Shown here: one piece after another, positions 1 to 5,218 of the stretch
Numbering within the stretch: the first letter of the stretch is position 1
Layout of the letters: each line of letters begins with the position of its first letter
NCBI GenBank assembly: GCA_020849195.1
Contig: JADLGT010000235.1
Coordinates: 1 to 5,531 of the forward strand
Source of the DNA: Bacteroidia bacterium
Lineage (GTDB): Bacteria > Bacteroidota > Bacteroidia > JABDFU01
Direction: 5' to 3'
DNA length: 5,531 nucleotides
Notes under the pieces: generated by a model
Told to the model about the DNA's origin: nothing
Databases searched by the model: none
Seen by the model: the letters and a program-made list of their open reading frames with translations, nothing else
Made by a program: the position numbers and the translations under genes

Positions 1-80
1 CTACAAAAAATATGATTTTGTTATCGAAAACAATTACAGAAGCTAAACTTGCTGAAAAAATTAAACAAGCATTTGCATAA
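1..80 (+). CDS. plsX: Probable PlsX (phosphate acyltransferase), C-terminal end only
   Basis: This is the 3' end of an open frame that enters from the left edge; the first full codon is at 3 and the stop TAA is at 78-80. About 25 residues are visible, running TKNMILLSK, then a lysine- and alanine-rich helix ending KIKQAFA. The KN-MI spacing and the amphipathic ending with KI resemble the C-terminal helix of PlsX, where a conserved A-x-KNAI-like segment is followed by a KI-type ending. PlsX makes acyl-phosphate from acyl-ACP for phospholipid synthesis, and plsX lies directly before fabH in many bacteria. The stop is 40 bases before the FabH start, which fits one operon. The assignment rests mainly on gene order plus a short stretch of residues, so it could be another protein usually found before fabH. 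Confidence 0.6.
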   Translation, partial: TKNMILLSKTITEAKLAEKIKQAFA

Positions 81-120
81 ACTAGCGCCCACCCTAATTT
101 GATAGTGTGAAAAAACGAAC

Positions 121-1116
121 ATGACAAAAATTACCGCAGCAATAACAGCAGTTGGAGGATATGTTCCCGACTACATTTTAACCAATGCCGAATTGGAAAC
201 CATTGTTGACACCAATGCCGAATGGATTGAAACGCGAACGGGCGTTAAAGAACGTAGAATACAAAAAGGCGAAGGACTTGGAACATCAGATATGTGTGTA
301 GAAGCAATTAACGAATTGTTGAACAAGCGAGGTATTACGGCTTTAGATATTGATATGATTATTGTGGGAACCGTTACTCCCGATTTCGTTTTCCCTTCTA
401 CCTCCAATATAATTTGCGACAAAATTGGGGCTAAAAACGCATGGGGCTACGATATATCGGCCGCCTGTTCGGGCTTTGTTTTTTCCTTGGCCACCGGCGT
501 TCAGTTTATTGAAACCGGCAAATACAAAAAAGTAATTGTTGTGGGAGCCGATAAAATGTCATCAATAGTAAACTATGAAGACCGAACTACTTGCATACTT
601 TTTGGCGACGGAGCCGGCGCTGTACTCCTTGAACCAAGTACAGACGGAAATGGAATACTTGACTCTATTTTGAAAGTTGACGGCGCCGGTCGCCATTTTC
701 TCTTTCAAAAAGCCGGCGGGTCGGTTTATCCTGCATCTCACGCAACTGTCGATGCCCACGAACACACCGTTGTACAAGAAGGTCAAACAGTATTTAAACA
801 TGCTGTTGTTGGAATGGCCGAAGTGTCGGCAGAAATTATGAAAAACAATAGGTTAACAGGGTCCGATATTGCTTGGTTAGTGCCGCACCAGGCAAACAAA
901 CGAATTATTGATGCAACAGCAAAACGCATGGAACTTTCGCCCGAGAAAGTAATGATGAATATTGATCGTTATGGCAACACAACATCGGGTACAATCCCAC
1001 TGTGCCTGTGGAATTACGAAAAAAAATTGAAAAAAGGCGACAACATAATTATATCCACTTTTGGTGCTGGCTTTACATGGGGTTCTATTTATTTGAAATG
1101 GGCTTATAATTCATAA
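121..1116 (+). CDS. fabH: Beta-ketoacyl-ACP synthase III (FabH)
   Basis: This 331-residue protein is a complete thiolase-fold condensing enzyme of normal family length. FabH starts type II fatty-acid synthesis in the cytoplasm by condensing an acyl-CoA primer with malonyl-ACP. The visible triad is Cys116 (in DISAACSGF), His256 (in VPHQAN) and Asn286 (in YGNTTSG). Other family signatures are EWIETRTGV near residues 34-42, which helps shape the substrate entrance, FGDGAGAV at 161-168 and the C-terminal GAGFTWG at 315-321. The ATG at 121 follows an A-rich leader (gaaaaaacgaac) with no Shine-Dalgarno match, as is usual in Bacteroidota, and the N-terminal ITAVGGYVP strand begins at the expected distance from it. 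It lies between probable plsX and accB, so enzyme and malonyl-CoA supply are encoded together. Primer preference (acetyl or branched) cannot be read from the sequence. No defect is seen. Confidence 0.96.
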   Translation: MTKITAAITAVGGYVPDYILTNAELETIVDTNAEWIETRTGVKERRIQKGEGLGTSDMCVEAINELLNKRGITALDIDMIIVGTVTPDFVFPSTSNIICDKIGAKNAWGYDISAACSGFVFSLATGVQFIETGKYKKVIVVGADKMSSIVNYEDRTTCILFGDGAGAVLLEPSTDGNGILDSILKVDGAGRHFLFQKAGGSVYPASHATVDAHEHTVVQEGQTVFKHAVVGMAEVSAEIMKNNRLTGSDIAWLVPHQANKRIIDATAKRMELSPEKVMMNIDRYGNTTSGTIPLCLWNYEKKLKKGDNIIISTFGAGFTWGSIYLKWAYNS

Positions 1117-1131
1117 AAACATATTCAACAA

Positions 1132-1162
1132 TTTGTCAATTATTGTTCTTAAATTCAATTTG
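1132..1162 (+). promoter_or_regulatory. Candidate Bacteroidota promoter before accB
   Basis: TTTG at 1132-1135 is followed after 19 bases by TCAATTTG at 1155-1162, which differs from the -7 consensus TAnnTTTG at one position. Spacing matches the known -33/-7 arrangement of this phylum, and the accB start lies 31 bases downstream. Such near matches are common in AT-rich gaps, so this is a weak call; accB could equally be read only from the upstream operon promoter. Confidence 0.3.
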
Positions 1163-1192
1163 CAAAAACAGTTTAATTAAAAATCAATAAAG

Positions 1193-1702
1193 ATGAAGCT
1201 AAGCGAAATACAAGATCTTATAAAGTTTGTTGCCAAGTCGGGGGTAAATGAAGTGGAACTGCAAACGAAAGATGTAAAAATTGTAATCAAAACTAAAAAC
1301 GGTAATGGTAAACATGCCGAAACAGTTGTTGTACAAGCAGCAGCACCGGCTATTGCAGCTCCCGTAACACAAGTTGCCGCACCACCAGCAGCACAAGCAC
1401 CATTGCCGGCTGTTGCAGTTGTTTCCCAACCCGAAAAAAATACCACTGCCGATGATGCAAAATACATTTCCATTAAATCGCCCATGATTGGTACATTCTA
1501 TCGCGCATCAGGTCCCGATAAACCGGCATTTGTGAATGTAGGCGATGAAGTTGCTCCCGGAAAAGCTGTTTGCATTATAGAAGCCATGAAACTATTCAAC
1601 GAAATAGAAAGCGACATCAAAGGGAAAATTGTAAAAATATTAGTTAACGATGCTTCTCCGGTTGAATATGATCAGGCGCTTTTTTTAGTTGACCCAAGCT
1701 AA
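1193..1702 (+). CDS. accB: Biotin carboxyl carrier protein of acetyl-CoA carboxylase (AccB)
   Basis: This 169-residue protein carries the biotin that shuttles CO2 from biotin carboxylase to the carboxyltransferase in the first committed step of fatty-acid synthesis. Residues 1-40 form the N-terminal region (LSEIQDLIKFVAKSGVNEVEL) typical of AccB. Residues 46-80 are a flexible Ala/Pro/Val-rich linker. Residues 90-169 form the biotinyl domain, with SPMIGTFYR at 96-104, the 'thumb' insertion around GPDKPAFVNVGD (107-118) that marks acetyl-CoA carboxylase carriers, and the biotinylation motif EAMK with acceptor Lys133. The length is close to that of well-known AccB proteins. The ATG at 1193 follows an A-rich leader and gives the standard MKLSEI start. 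It lies 76 bases after fabH and 90 bases before accC, the partner that carboxylates its biotin. Nothing is missing. Confidence 0.95.
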   Translation: MKLSEIQDLIKFVAKSGVNEVELQTKDVKIVIKTKNGNGKHAETVVVQAAAPAIAAPVTQVAAPPAAQAPLPAVAVVSQPEKNTTADDAKYISIKSPMIGTFYRASGPDKPAFVNVGDEVAPGKAVCIIEAMKLFNEIESDIKGKIVKILVNDASPVEYDQALFLVDPS

Positions 1703-1792
1703 ACAAAACAGTTTCACTTTGCCAATGAAGCGAATTCCGGATAGCAACAATTTATAGTTTGGGTTTTATTCATAAAAAAATTATTTAACAGT

Positions 1793-3133
1793 ATGTTCAA
1801 AAAAATACTGATAGCCAATCGAGGCGAAATAGCGTTACGTGTAATACGCACCTGTAAAGAAATGGGAATTCAAACTGTGGCCGTATATTCCACAGCCGAC
1901 AAGGAAAGCCTGCATGTTAAGTTTGCCGATGAAGCTGTTTGCATTGGACCTCCGCTTAGTAAAGATTCGTATCTGAATATTCCAAATATTATTTCTGCCG
2001 CCGAAATTACCAATGCCGATGCCATACATCCCGGTTACGGATTTCTTTCAGAGAACGCTAAATTTTCGAGGATATGCAAGGAGCATGATTTGAAATTTAT
2101 TGGCGCTTCGCCCGAAATGATCGAATCAATGGGCGATAAAGCCTCGGCTAAAGACACTATGATTAAAGCAGGAGTGCCATGCATACCCGGCTCTGAAGGG
2201 CTGCTTGCCGATGTAGAAGACGCAAAGAAAATTGCAAAAAAAATCGGCTATCCTGTAATTATGAAAGCAACTGCCGGTGGCGGCGGACGGGGAATGAGAA
2301 TAGTTTGGGAGGAAGGAGAACTTGAAAAAGCATGGAACAATGCACGTCAGGAAGCTGCCGCCGCATTTGGCAACGACGGTATGTACATGGAAAAATATAT
2401 TGAAGAACCTCGTCATATTGAAATACAGGTTGTGGGCGATCAATATGGGAAGGCCTGCCATTTAAGTGAGCGCGATTGCTCAATACAACGCCGCCATCAA
2501 AAACTGGTCGAAGAAACCCCTTCGCCCTTTATGACGAAAGAATTACGCGATGCAATGGGTGAAGCCGCAATAAAAGCCGCAAGGGCTGTAAATTATGAAG
2601 GTGTAGGAACTGTTGAATTTTTGGTGGACAAACATCGGAATTTTTATTTCATGGAAATGAATACCCGCATACAAGTTGAACATCCAATTACAGAAGAGGT
2701 GATCAACTACGACTTAATTCGCGAACAGATATTGGTTGCTGCCGGAGTTCCTATATCGGGTAAAAATTACTTCCCCCAGTTGCACGCCATCGAGTGCCGC
2801 ATTAATGCAGAAGATCCTTTTAATAATTTTCGACCATCGCCCGGAACAATAACAACACTTCACACGCCCGGCGGGCATGGCATTCGTGTTGATTCGCATA
2901 TTTACGATGGCTATTCCATTCCGCCAAATTACGATTCAATGATTGCCAAACTAATTACGGTGGCGCAAACACGCGAAGAAGCCATCGCTAAAATGCATCG
3001 TGCGCTTAGCGAATTTGTAATAGAAGGAATTCATACAACCATTCCTTTTCACTTACGCTTAATGAAAAACGAAGACTTCATTAAAGGAAATTATACCACA
3101 AAATTTATGGAAACGTTCGAATTGAATAAATAA
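1793..3133 (+). CDS. accC: Biotin carboxylase subunit of acetyl-CoA carboxylase (AccC)
   Basis: This 446-residue ATP-grasp enzyme carboxylates the biotin of AccB using ATP and bicarbonate, in the cytoplasm. The N-terminal domain starts with [18 protein letters not shown] (2-19) and includes [10 protein letters not shown] (79-88). The ATP-grasp core shows Lys116 (MGDK), Lys158 followed by the glycine-rich loop AGGGGRGMR (161-169), [16 protein letters not shown] (226-241), Glu275, and the metal and catalytic segment [13 protein letters not shown] (286-298) with Glu288, Asn290, Arg292 and Glu296. The C-terminal domain carries ECRINAED (334-341). These residues match the described active site of the E. 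coli enzyme, and the length is nearly the same. It lacks a biotinyl domain of its own, so it is the stand-alone AccC type rather than a pyruvate or propionyl-CoA carboxylase fusion, consistent with accB just upstream. No accA or accD is nearby. Confidence 0.96.
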   Translation: MFKKILIANRGEIALRVIRTCKEMGIQTVAVYSTADKESLHVKFADEAVCIGPPLSKDSYLNIPNIISAAEITNADAIHPGYGFLSENAKFSRICKEHDLKFIGASPEMIESMGDKASAKDTMIKAGVPCIPGSEGLLADVEDAKKIAKKIGYPVIMKATAGGGGRGMRIVWEEGELEKAWNNARQEAAAAFGNDGMYMEKYIEEPRHIEIQVVGDQYGKACHLSERDCSIQRRHQKLVEETPSPFMTKELRDAMGEAAIKAARAVNYEGVGTVEFLVDKHRNFYFMEMNTRIQVEHPITEEVINYDLIREQILVAAGVPISGKNYFPQLHAIECRINAEDPFNNFRPSPGTITTLHTPGGHGIRVDSHIYDGYSIPPNYDSMIAKLITVAQTREEAIAKMHRALSEFVIEGIHTTIPFHLRLMKNEDFIKGNYTTKFMETFELNK

Positions 3134-3168
3134 TTTTACCTTCACCCCCGAAACCAAAACTAACTAAA

Positions 3169-3885
3169 ATGATTAAAAATATTTTTACTGCCATTTGTAT
3201 AATGGCTTTTCTCGCATCGTGTAAAAAAAGTTCGACAAGTGGTGGTGGCGGTGGCGGAACAACCACTACACCTATCAATAAACCGGGCCTTTATGGAACA
3301 TTAATTGCCGGCGAAAGTTTAGTCGATAGCAGCACTTCAACTTCTTCAACTTTACAGTTTTATGCAGCTTTTAATAAATATGCCGATTCGGTAACTACCG
3401 ATGCAGGAAATGTTTCTTGTAACGGATTTACCCTTTCACAACTTTTTGGCTCCGGTACACCGTACTTATCTTTTGTAACTGGACCCTGGGTTGGAGGAAA
3501 TGCCGCTTGGACTGTTCCAGGTAGCGGTACTGTATCTGCATTCAATTATACGTGTACTCGATCTTTGCCATCTGCTTCACTACCTACAAGCAGTTTAACG
3601 GTTAACCGTACCGGATATACATTTACTTGCTCTTCGGTAGTTTGCGATTCGATAAAGTTTTATATCTCTGATGGCAATAGCAACGAGACCGAACATACTC
3701 TAAAATATCCGGCTACAAGTTGCACTTTTACAGCTTCTGAATTGAGTTCTCTTTTGTCGGGCAATCCATCAAAAGCATTTTTGAGAGTTTGTACCTATAA
3801 TTATGAATCTGCAACCATAAATGGTAAAGCCTATCAATTTATAGTTGGGCGCGCTTACGATAAATATAAAATTACCATTAATTAA
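3169..3885 (+). CDS. Lipoprotein of unknown function, cysteine- and Ser/Thr-rich
   Basis: This is a 238-residue protein with a lipoprotein signal: Lys3, a hydrophobic stretch (residues 4-14) and the lipobox LASC with lipid-acceptor Cys18. The mature part begins KKSSTS followed by six glycines (25-30, codons at 3241-3258) and four threonines, a flexible tether of the kind often seen in Bacteroidota lipoproteins. The residues after Cys18 are basic, not the acidic run known as a surface-export signal in some Bacteroidota, so a periplasm-facing location is more likely, though this is inference. The rest looks like a beta-rich domain with six cysteines (84, 129, 154, 159, 185, 208) that could form three disulfides, and it ends in AYDKYKITIN. 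I do not recognise the family. It starts 35 bases after accC and is followed by a strong terminator, so it may be co-transcribed with the fatty-acid genes; no functional link is evident. Confidence 0.85.
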   Translation: MIKNIFTAICIMAFLASCKKSSTSGGGGGGTTTTPINKPGLYGTLIAGESLVDSSTSTSSTLQFYAAFNKYADSVTTDAGNVSCNGFTLSQLFGSGTPYLSFVTGPWVGGNAAWTVPGSGTVSAFNYTCTRSLPSASLPTSSLTVNRTGYTFTCSSVVCDSIKFYISDGNSNETEHTLKYPATSCTFTASELSSLLSGNPSKAFLRVCTYNYESATINGKAYQFIVGRAYDKYKITIN

Positions 3886-3902
3886 AAGGCTCGCCCCTTC
3901 TT

Positions 3903-3955
3903 AAATTAAACCGAGATTTTGCAATTGAATTTGCAAAATCTCGGTTTAATTTTTT
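3903..3955 (+). terminator. Strong rho-independent terminator
   Basis: Bases 3903-3924 and 3931-3952 form a perfect 22-bp stem with a 6-base loop (TTGAAT). The core contains CCGAGATTTTGCA paired with its complement, and the stem runs into a T tract at 3950-3955. It begins 18 bases after the lipoprotein stop and would end transcription of the plsX-fabH-accB-accC-lipoprotein unit. The A-rich left arm gives a weaker T tract on the opposite strand, so some bidirectional use is possible, but no convergent gene lies nearby. Confidence 0.92.
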
Positions 3956-3982
3956 CCAATCGCATCAAAGCCCACTTACCTC

Positions 3983-4080
3983 TCTGACAATCTTTTCCCA
4001 AAATGATAATAATGAAACACCCATGATACCTACAGTATCACAAACACAAATGAATATCATGGGTGTTCCATCTGACAATC
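3983..4080. repeat. Pair of 10-bp direct repeats flanking the palindrome
   Basis: TCTGACAATC occurs at 3983-3992 and again at 4071-4080, 88 bases apart. The copies bracket the inverted repeat at 4013-4070: the right copy abuts it, the left copy is 20 bases away. The match stops exactly at 10 bases on both sides. They could be a target-site duplication from a small insertion, but the left gap argues against a simple one; chance repetition in an AT-rich gap is also possible. Confidence 0.5.
4013..4070. repeat. Near-perfect 16-bp inverted repeat in the intergenic region
   Basis: The left arm 4013-4028 (TGAAACACCCATGATA) and right arm 4055-4070 are complementary at 15 of 16 positions, the mismatch being A4015 against C4068, around a 26-base centre. 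Inside, TGATAC (4024-4029) can instead pair with GTATCA (4035-4040) over a 5-base loop, so two exclusive folds are possible. There is no T tract after either arm, so it does not look like a terminator for either strand. It lies between a terminator and the promoter of the next gene. It could be an extragenic palindrome, a miniature mobile element, a protein-binding site or a structured RNA; the sequence does not decide. Confidence 0.75.
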
Positions 4081-4127
4081 AGAAACTTAAAAAATATATA
4101 CGGATGAAATATTTGTTCATTTTTTTC

Positions 4128-4158
4128 TTGATTTAGTTAGGCATCCTAACTATATTTG
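4128..4158 (+). promoter_or_regulatory. Bacteroidota-type promoter of the thioredoxin-like gene
   Basis: TTG at 4128-4130 (in CTTG) lies 20 bases before an exact -7 box TATATTTG (4151-4158), matching the TTG-N19/20-TAnnTTTG pattern of the primary sigma factor in this phylum. Transcription would begin around 4163-4166, giving a leader of about 38 bases before the ATG at 4202. The spacer holds a perfect palindrome, so the promoter is probably controlled. Confidence 0.7.
4134..4152. promoter_or_regulatory. Palindromic operator in the promoter spacer
   Basis: TAGTTAGGCATCCTAACTA is a perfect 8-bp inverted repeat with a 3-base centre. It fills the spacer between the -33 and -7 boxes and overlaps the first two bases of the -7 box. 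A protein bound here would block RNA polymerase, so a repressor site is the natural reading. The size suits a dimeric winged-helix protein such as the MarR-family product encoded from 5215. It also resembles DtxR-type operators (TTAGG...CCTAA), so the regulator is not proven by sequence alone. Confidence 0.65.
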
Positions 4159-4201
4159 TGCCGGTACTATTGCCATAAATTAATTTAATACTTAATAAAC
4201 A

Positions 4202-4435
4202 ATGGGAAAATCAGTTTTTTATCATGCAGGCTGTCCTGTTTGCGTAAGTGCAGAACACGACATCATTAACCTTATCGGCACTAACAATGTGGAAGTAGTT
4301 CACATTGGCGAAGTGCGTAACAGAATTAGCGAGGCTGAAAAAGCAGGAGTAAAGTCGGTTCCGGCTTTGGTAACGCCAAACGGAAATGTGCTTCACATCA
4401 ACTTTGGGGCTTTTATGGCTGATGTAAAAGGTTGA
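4202..4435 (+). CDS. Small thioredoxin-like / glutaredoxin-like protein (CPVC)
   Basis: This 77-residue protein has a single short thioredoxin fold. The first strand (SVFYHAG) leads to the redox motif CPVC at Cys11-Cys14. A helix follows, then a strand EVVHIGEV (31-38) and the loop KSVPALV (51-57), whose Pro54 is the expected cis-proline facing the active site, then the strand pair ALVTPNGNVLHIN. It has no signal peptide or membrane segment, so it should be cytoplasmic, reducing or oxidising dithiols in an unknown partner. It is shorter than standard thioredoxin (about 105 residues) and nearer to glutaredoxin/NrdH-size proteins. The ATG at 4202 follows an A-rich leader and is the only start that fits. 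It has its own promoter with an operator and its own terminator, and lies upstream of a DUF2024-globin-MarR operon, suggesting a shared stress response. Confidence 0.85.
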   Translation: MGKSVFYHAGCPVCVSAEHDIINLIGTNNVEVVHIGEVRNRISEAEKAGVKSVPALVTPNGNVLHINFGAFMADVKG

Positions 4436-4441
4436 AAAATT

Positions 4442-4484
4442 TGCTCCACATTGTTAGGATTGCTAAATTGTGGAGCATCTTTTT
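4442..4484 (+). terminator. Rho-independent terminator after the thioredoxin-like gene
   Basis: TGCTCCACA (4442-4450) pairs perfectly with TGTGGAGCA (4469-4477), with a further inner TTAG/CTAA pairing (4454-4457 with 4463-4466), followed by TCTTTTT (4478-4484). It starts 6 bases after the stop codon, making the upstream gene a single-gene unit unless there is readthrough. Its apex contains an operator-like palindrome, described separately. Confidence 0.8.
4453..4467. promoter_or_regulatory. Second operator-like palindrome, in the terminator loop
   Basis: GTTAGGATTGCTAAA has the same layout as the promoter operator at 4136-4150 (GTTAGGCATCCTAAC): an identical left half GTTAGG, the same 15-base length, and a right half CTAA. 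Because it also forms the top of a terminator hairpin, its symmetry may serve only RNA folding. It lies 86 bases before a third similar site. Confidence 0.3.
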
Positions 4485-4521
4485 ATTCTTATTAAGGAGT
4501 ATTAAACTTAAATAGTAACCC

Positions 4522-4539
4522 TTTGTTTGCACAACTTTG
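4522..4539 (+). promoter_or_regulatory. Candidate -7 region for the DUF2024-globin-MarR operon
   Basis: Two overlapping one-mismatch versions of TAnnTTTG are present: TTTGTTTG at 4522-4529 and CAACTTTG at 4532-4539. Either would give a leader of roughly 35-50 bases before the ATG at 4581. No convincing TTG lies at the -33 position for either, so the promoter is placed mainly because a terminator precedes and an operon follows. Confidence 0.28.
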
Positions 4540-4554
4540 TTGGGTACACCAACA
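4538..4554. promoter_or_regulatory. Third operator-like palindrome, before the DUF2024 gene
   Basis: TGTTGGGTACACCAACA is a perfect 6-bp inverted repeat with a 5-base centre. Its core GTTGG-N5-CCAAC has the same geometry as GTTAG-N5-CTAAC at 4136-4150. It lies at or just after the candidate -7 box and 26 bases before the DUF2024 start, where a repressor would block initiation. It could also be a small hairpin in the leader RNA. Confidence 0.42.
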
Positions 4555-4580
4555 TTCTGCAAACCAATAAATCAAAAAAA

Positions 4581-4844
4581 ATGCAAGTAGCAGTTTGGGA
4601 TACATACGTAACAAAAAAAGACGGAACAATAATGCACTTCGATATTATTGCACCATCGGAAATAAAAGACGCTGCCGTAATTTATAATTACGGAAAAGAG
4701 TATCTGAAAATAAAAAATCAACAAGGGCAACCTTTAACATCAAAAGAATGTAGCTTTTGCCATATTGAAACAGTAAAACCTCAATGGGAAGCTGAAATCC
4801 GGGTGAAGGGGTATTTCATTTATGAAATGGAAAATTGCGCCTAA
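4581..4844 (+). CDS. DUF2024 family protein
   Basis: This 87-residue cytoplasmic protein starts MQVAVWDTYVTKKDG and continues MHFDIIAP, the characteristic opening of DUF2024 proteins, whose function is not known. The second half has CSFCHIE with Cys57, Cys60 and His61, then GYFIYEMENC with Cys86 near the end, all recognisable features of the family. The CxxCH is the same pattern as a c-type heme site, but there is no signal peptide, so covalent heme attachment by the periplasmic machinery is unlikely; metal binding or redox chemistry is more plausible. The ATG at 4581 is preferred over an upstream TTG (4527), because the family opening starts here and an A-rich leader (atcaaaaaaa) precedes it. 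Its stop TAA overlaps the globin ATG by one base (TAATG), so the two are translationally coupled. The neighbourhood (thioredoxin-like protein, globin, MarR regulator) points to redox or nitrosative stress. Confidence 0.88.
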   Translation: MQVAVWDTYVTKKDGTIMHFDIIAPSEIKDAAVIYNYGKEYLKIKNQQGQPLTSKECSFCHIETVKPQWEAEIRVKGYFIYEMENCA

Positions 4845-5218
4845 TGAAAAACGACATTTTAAGCAGGTCCGATATTGAACTTTTGGTCAATACATTTTAT
4901 GATAAGGTTCGTGCAAATAAAATAATCGGTCCTATTTTTAATGACATTGCCAAAGTAAATTGGGAGACACATTTACCTAAAATGTATTCTTTTTGGTGGA
5001 GTTTGCTTTTAGGAGAGCATAGTTTCTCGGGAAACCCAATGCAGAAACATATTGCATTGAGTAAACTAACGACGATGACTGAAGTTGAATTTTCGGAATG
5101 GCTGTCGCTTTTTACCCAAACAACCGATGAATTATTTGTTGGTGAAAAAGCCGAAGAGGCAAAAATAAGAGCAGCCAATATTGCTCGATTGATGCTACAT
5201 AAAATTCAAAAAATATGA
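4844..5218 (+). CDS. Group III truncated hemoglobin
   Basis: This 124-residue protein is a 2-over-2 globin of the group III (Ctb-like, P) class and would bind heme and diatomic gases (O2, NO) in the cytoplasm. Visible signatures are FYDKVR with Tyr19 at position B10, WETHLPKMYSFWW with His43 at E7, QKHIAL with proximal His69 at F8, and FSEWLSLF with Trp86 at G8. The Tyr-B10, His-E7, Trp-G8 pocket is the one described for the Campylobacter jejuni group III globin, for which roles in O2 handling under NO stress have been proposed. Length is normal. I chose ATG 4844 because it overlaps the DUF2024 stop (TAATG) and matches the usual N-terminus; a TTG three codons upstream lies inside the previous gene. 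Its stop overlaps the MarR start by four bases (ATGA), so the three genes form one operon. Its physiological ligand cannot be read from the sequence. Confidence 0.92.
   Translation: MKNDILSRSDIELLVNTFYDKVRANKIIGPIFNDIAKVNWETHLPKMYSFWWSLLLGEHSFSGNPMQKHIALSKLTTMTEVEFSEWLSLFTQTTDELFVGEKAEEAKIRAANIARLMLHKIQKI

Noticed and set aside
72..101. Possible promoter before fabH (TTTG at 72-75, TAATTTG at 95-101)
   Set aside because: The -7 box is one base short (TA-N-TTTG); the spacing is good but the box does not match well enough to claim.
1127..1147. Inverted repeat AACAAT...ATTGTT between fabH and accB
   Set aside because: Only 6 bp, all AT-rich but one pair, with a 9-base loop and no T tract; easily formed by chance.
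1177..1485. 102-codon antisense frame opposite accB
   Set aside because: Its Ala/Gly/Thr-rich composition is the mirror of the Ala/Pro linker and other coding sequence of accB; accB itself is beyond doubt.
1718..1761. Possible promoter before accC (TTTG at 1718-1721 and TA-N3-TTTG at 1753-1761)
   Set aside because: The -7 box has three bases between TA and TTTG instead of two, and the spacing to the TTTG is about 31 bases, too long for this promoter class.
4023..4136. 37-codon open frame in the intergenic region, ending in a hydrophobic MKYLFIFFLI segment
   Set aside because: It runs through the inverted repeat, the second direct repeat and the promoter of the next gene, has no start context of its own, and hydrophobic residues are expected from T-rich DNA.
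4527..4580. TTG start that would lengthen the DUF2024 protein by 18 residues
   Set aside because: The extension overlaps the candidate promoter and operator palindrome and has no family similarity; the family's opening MQVAVWDTYV begins at ATG 4581 after an A-rich leader.
4748..4764. CxxCH as evidence of a c-type cytochrome
   Set aside because: The protein has no signal peptide or membrane segment and belongs to DUF2024, so covalent heme attachment is not expected.
4835..4843. TTG start three codons before the globin ATG
   Set aside because: It lies inside the DUF2024 gene; ATG 4844 overlapping the stop codon (TAATG) is a typical coupled start.
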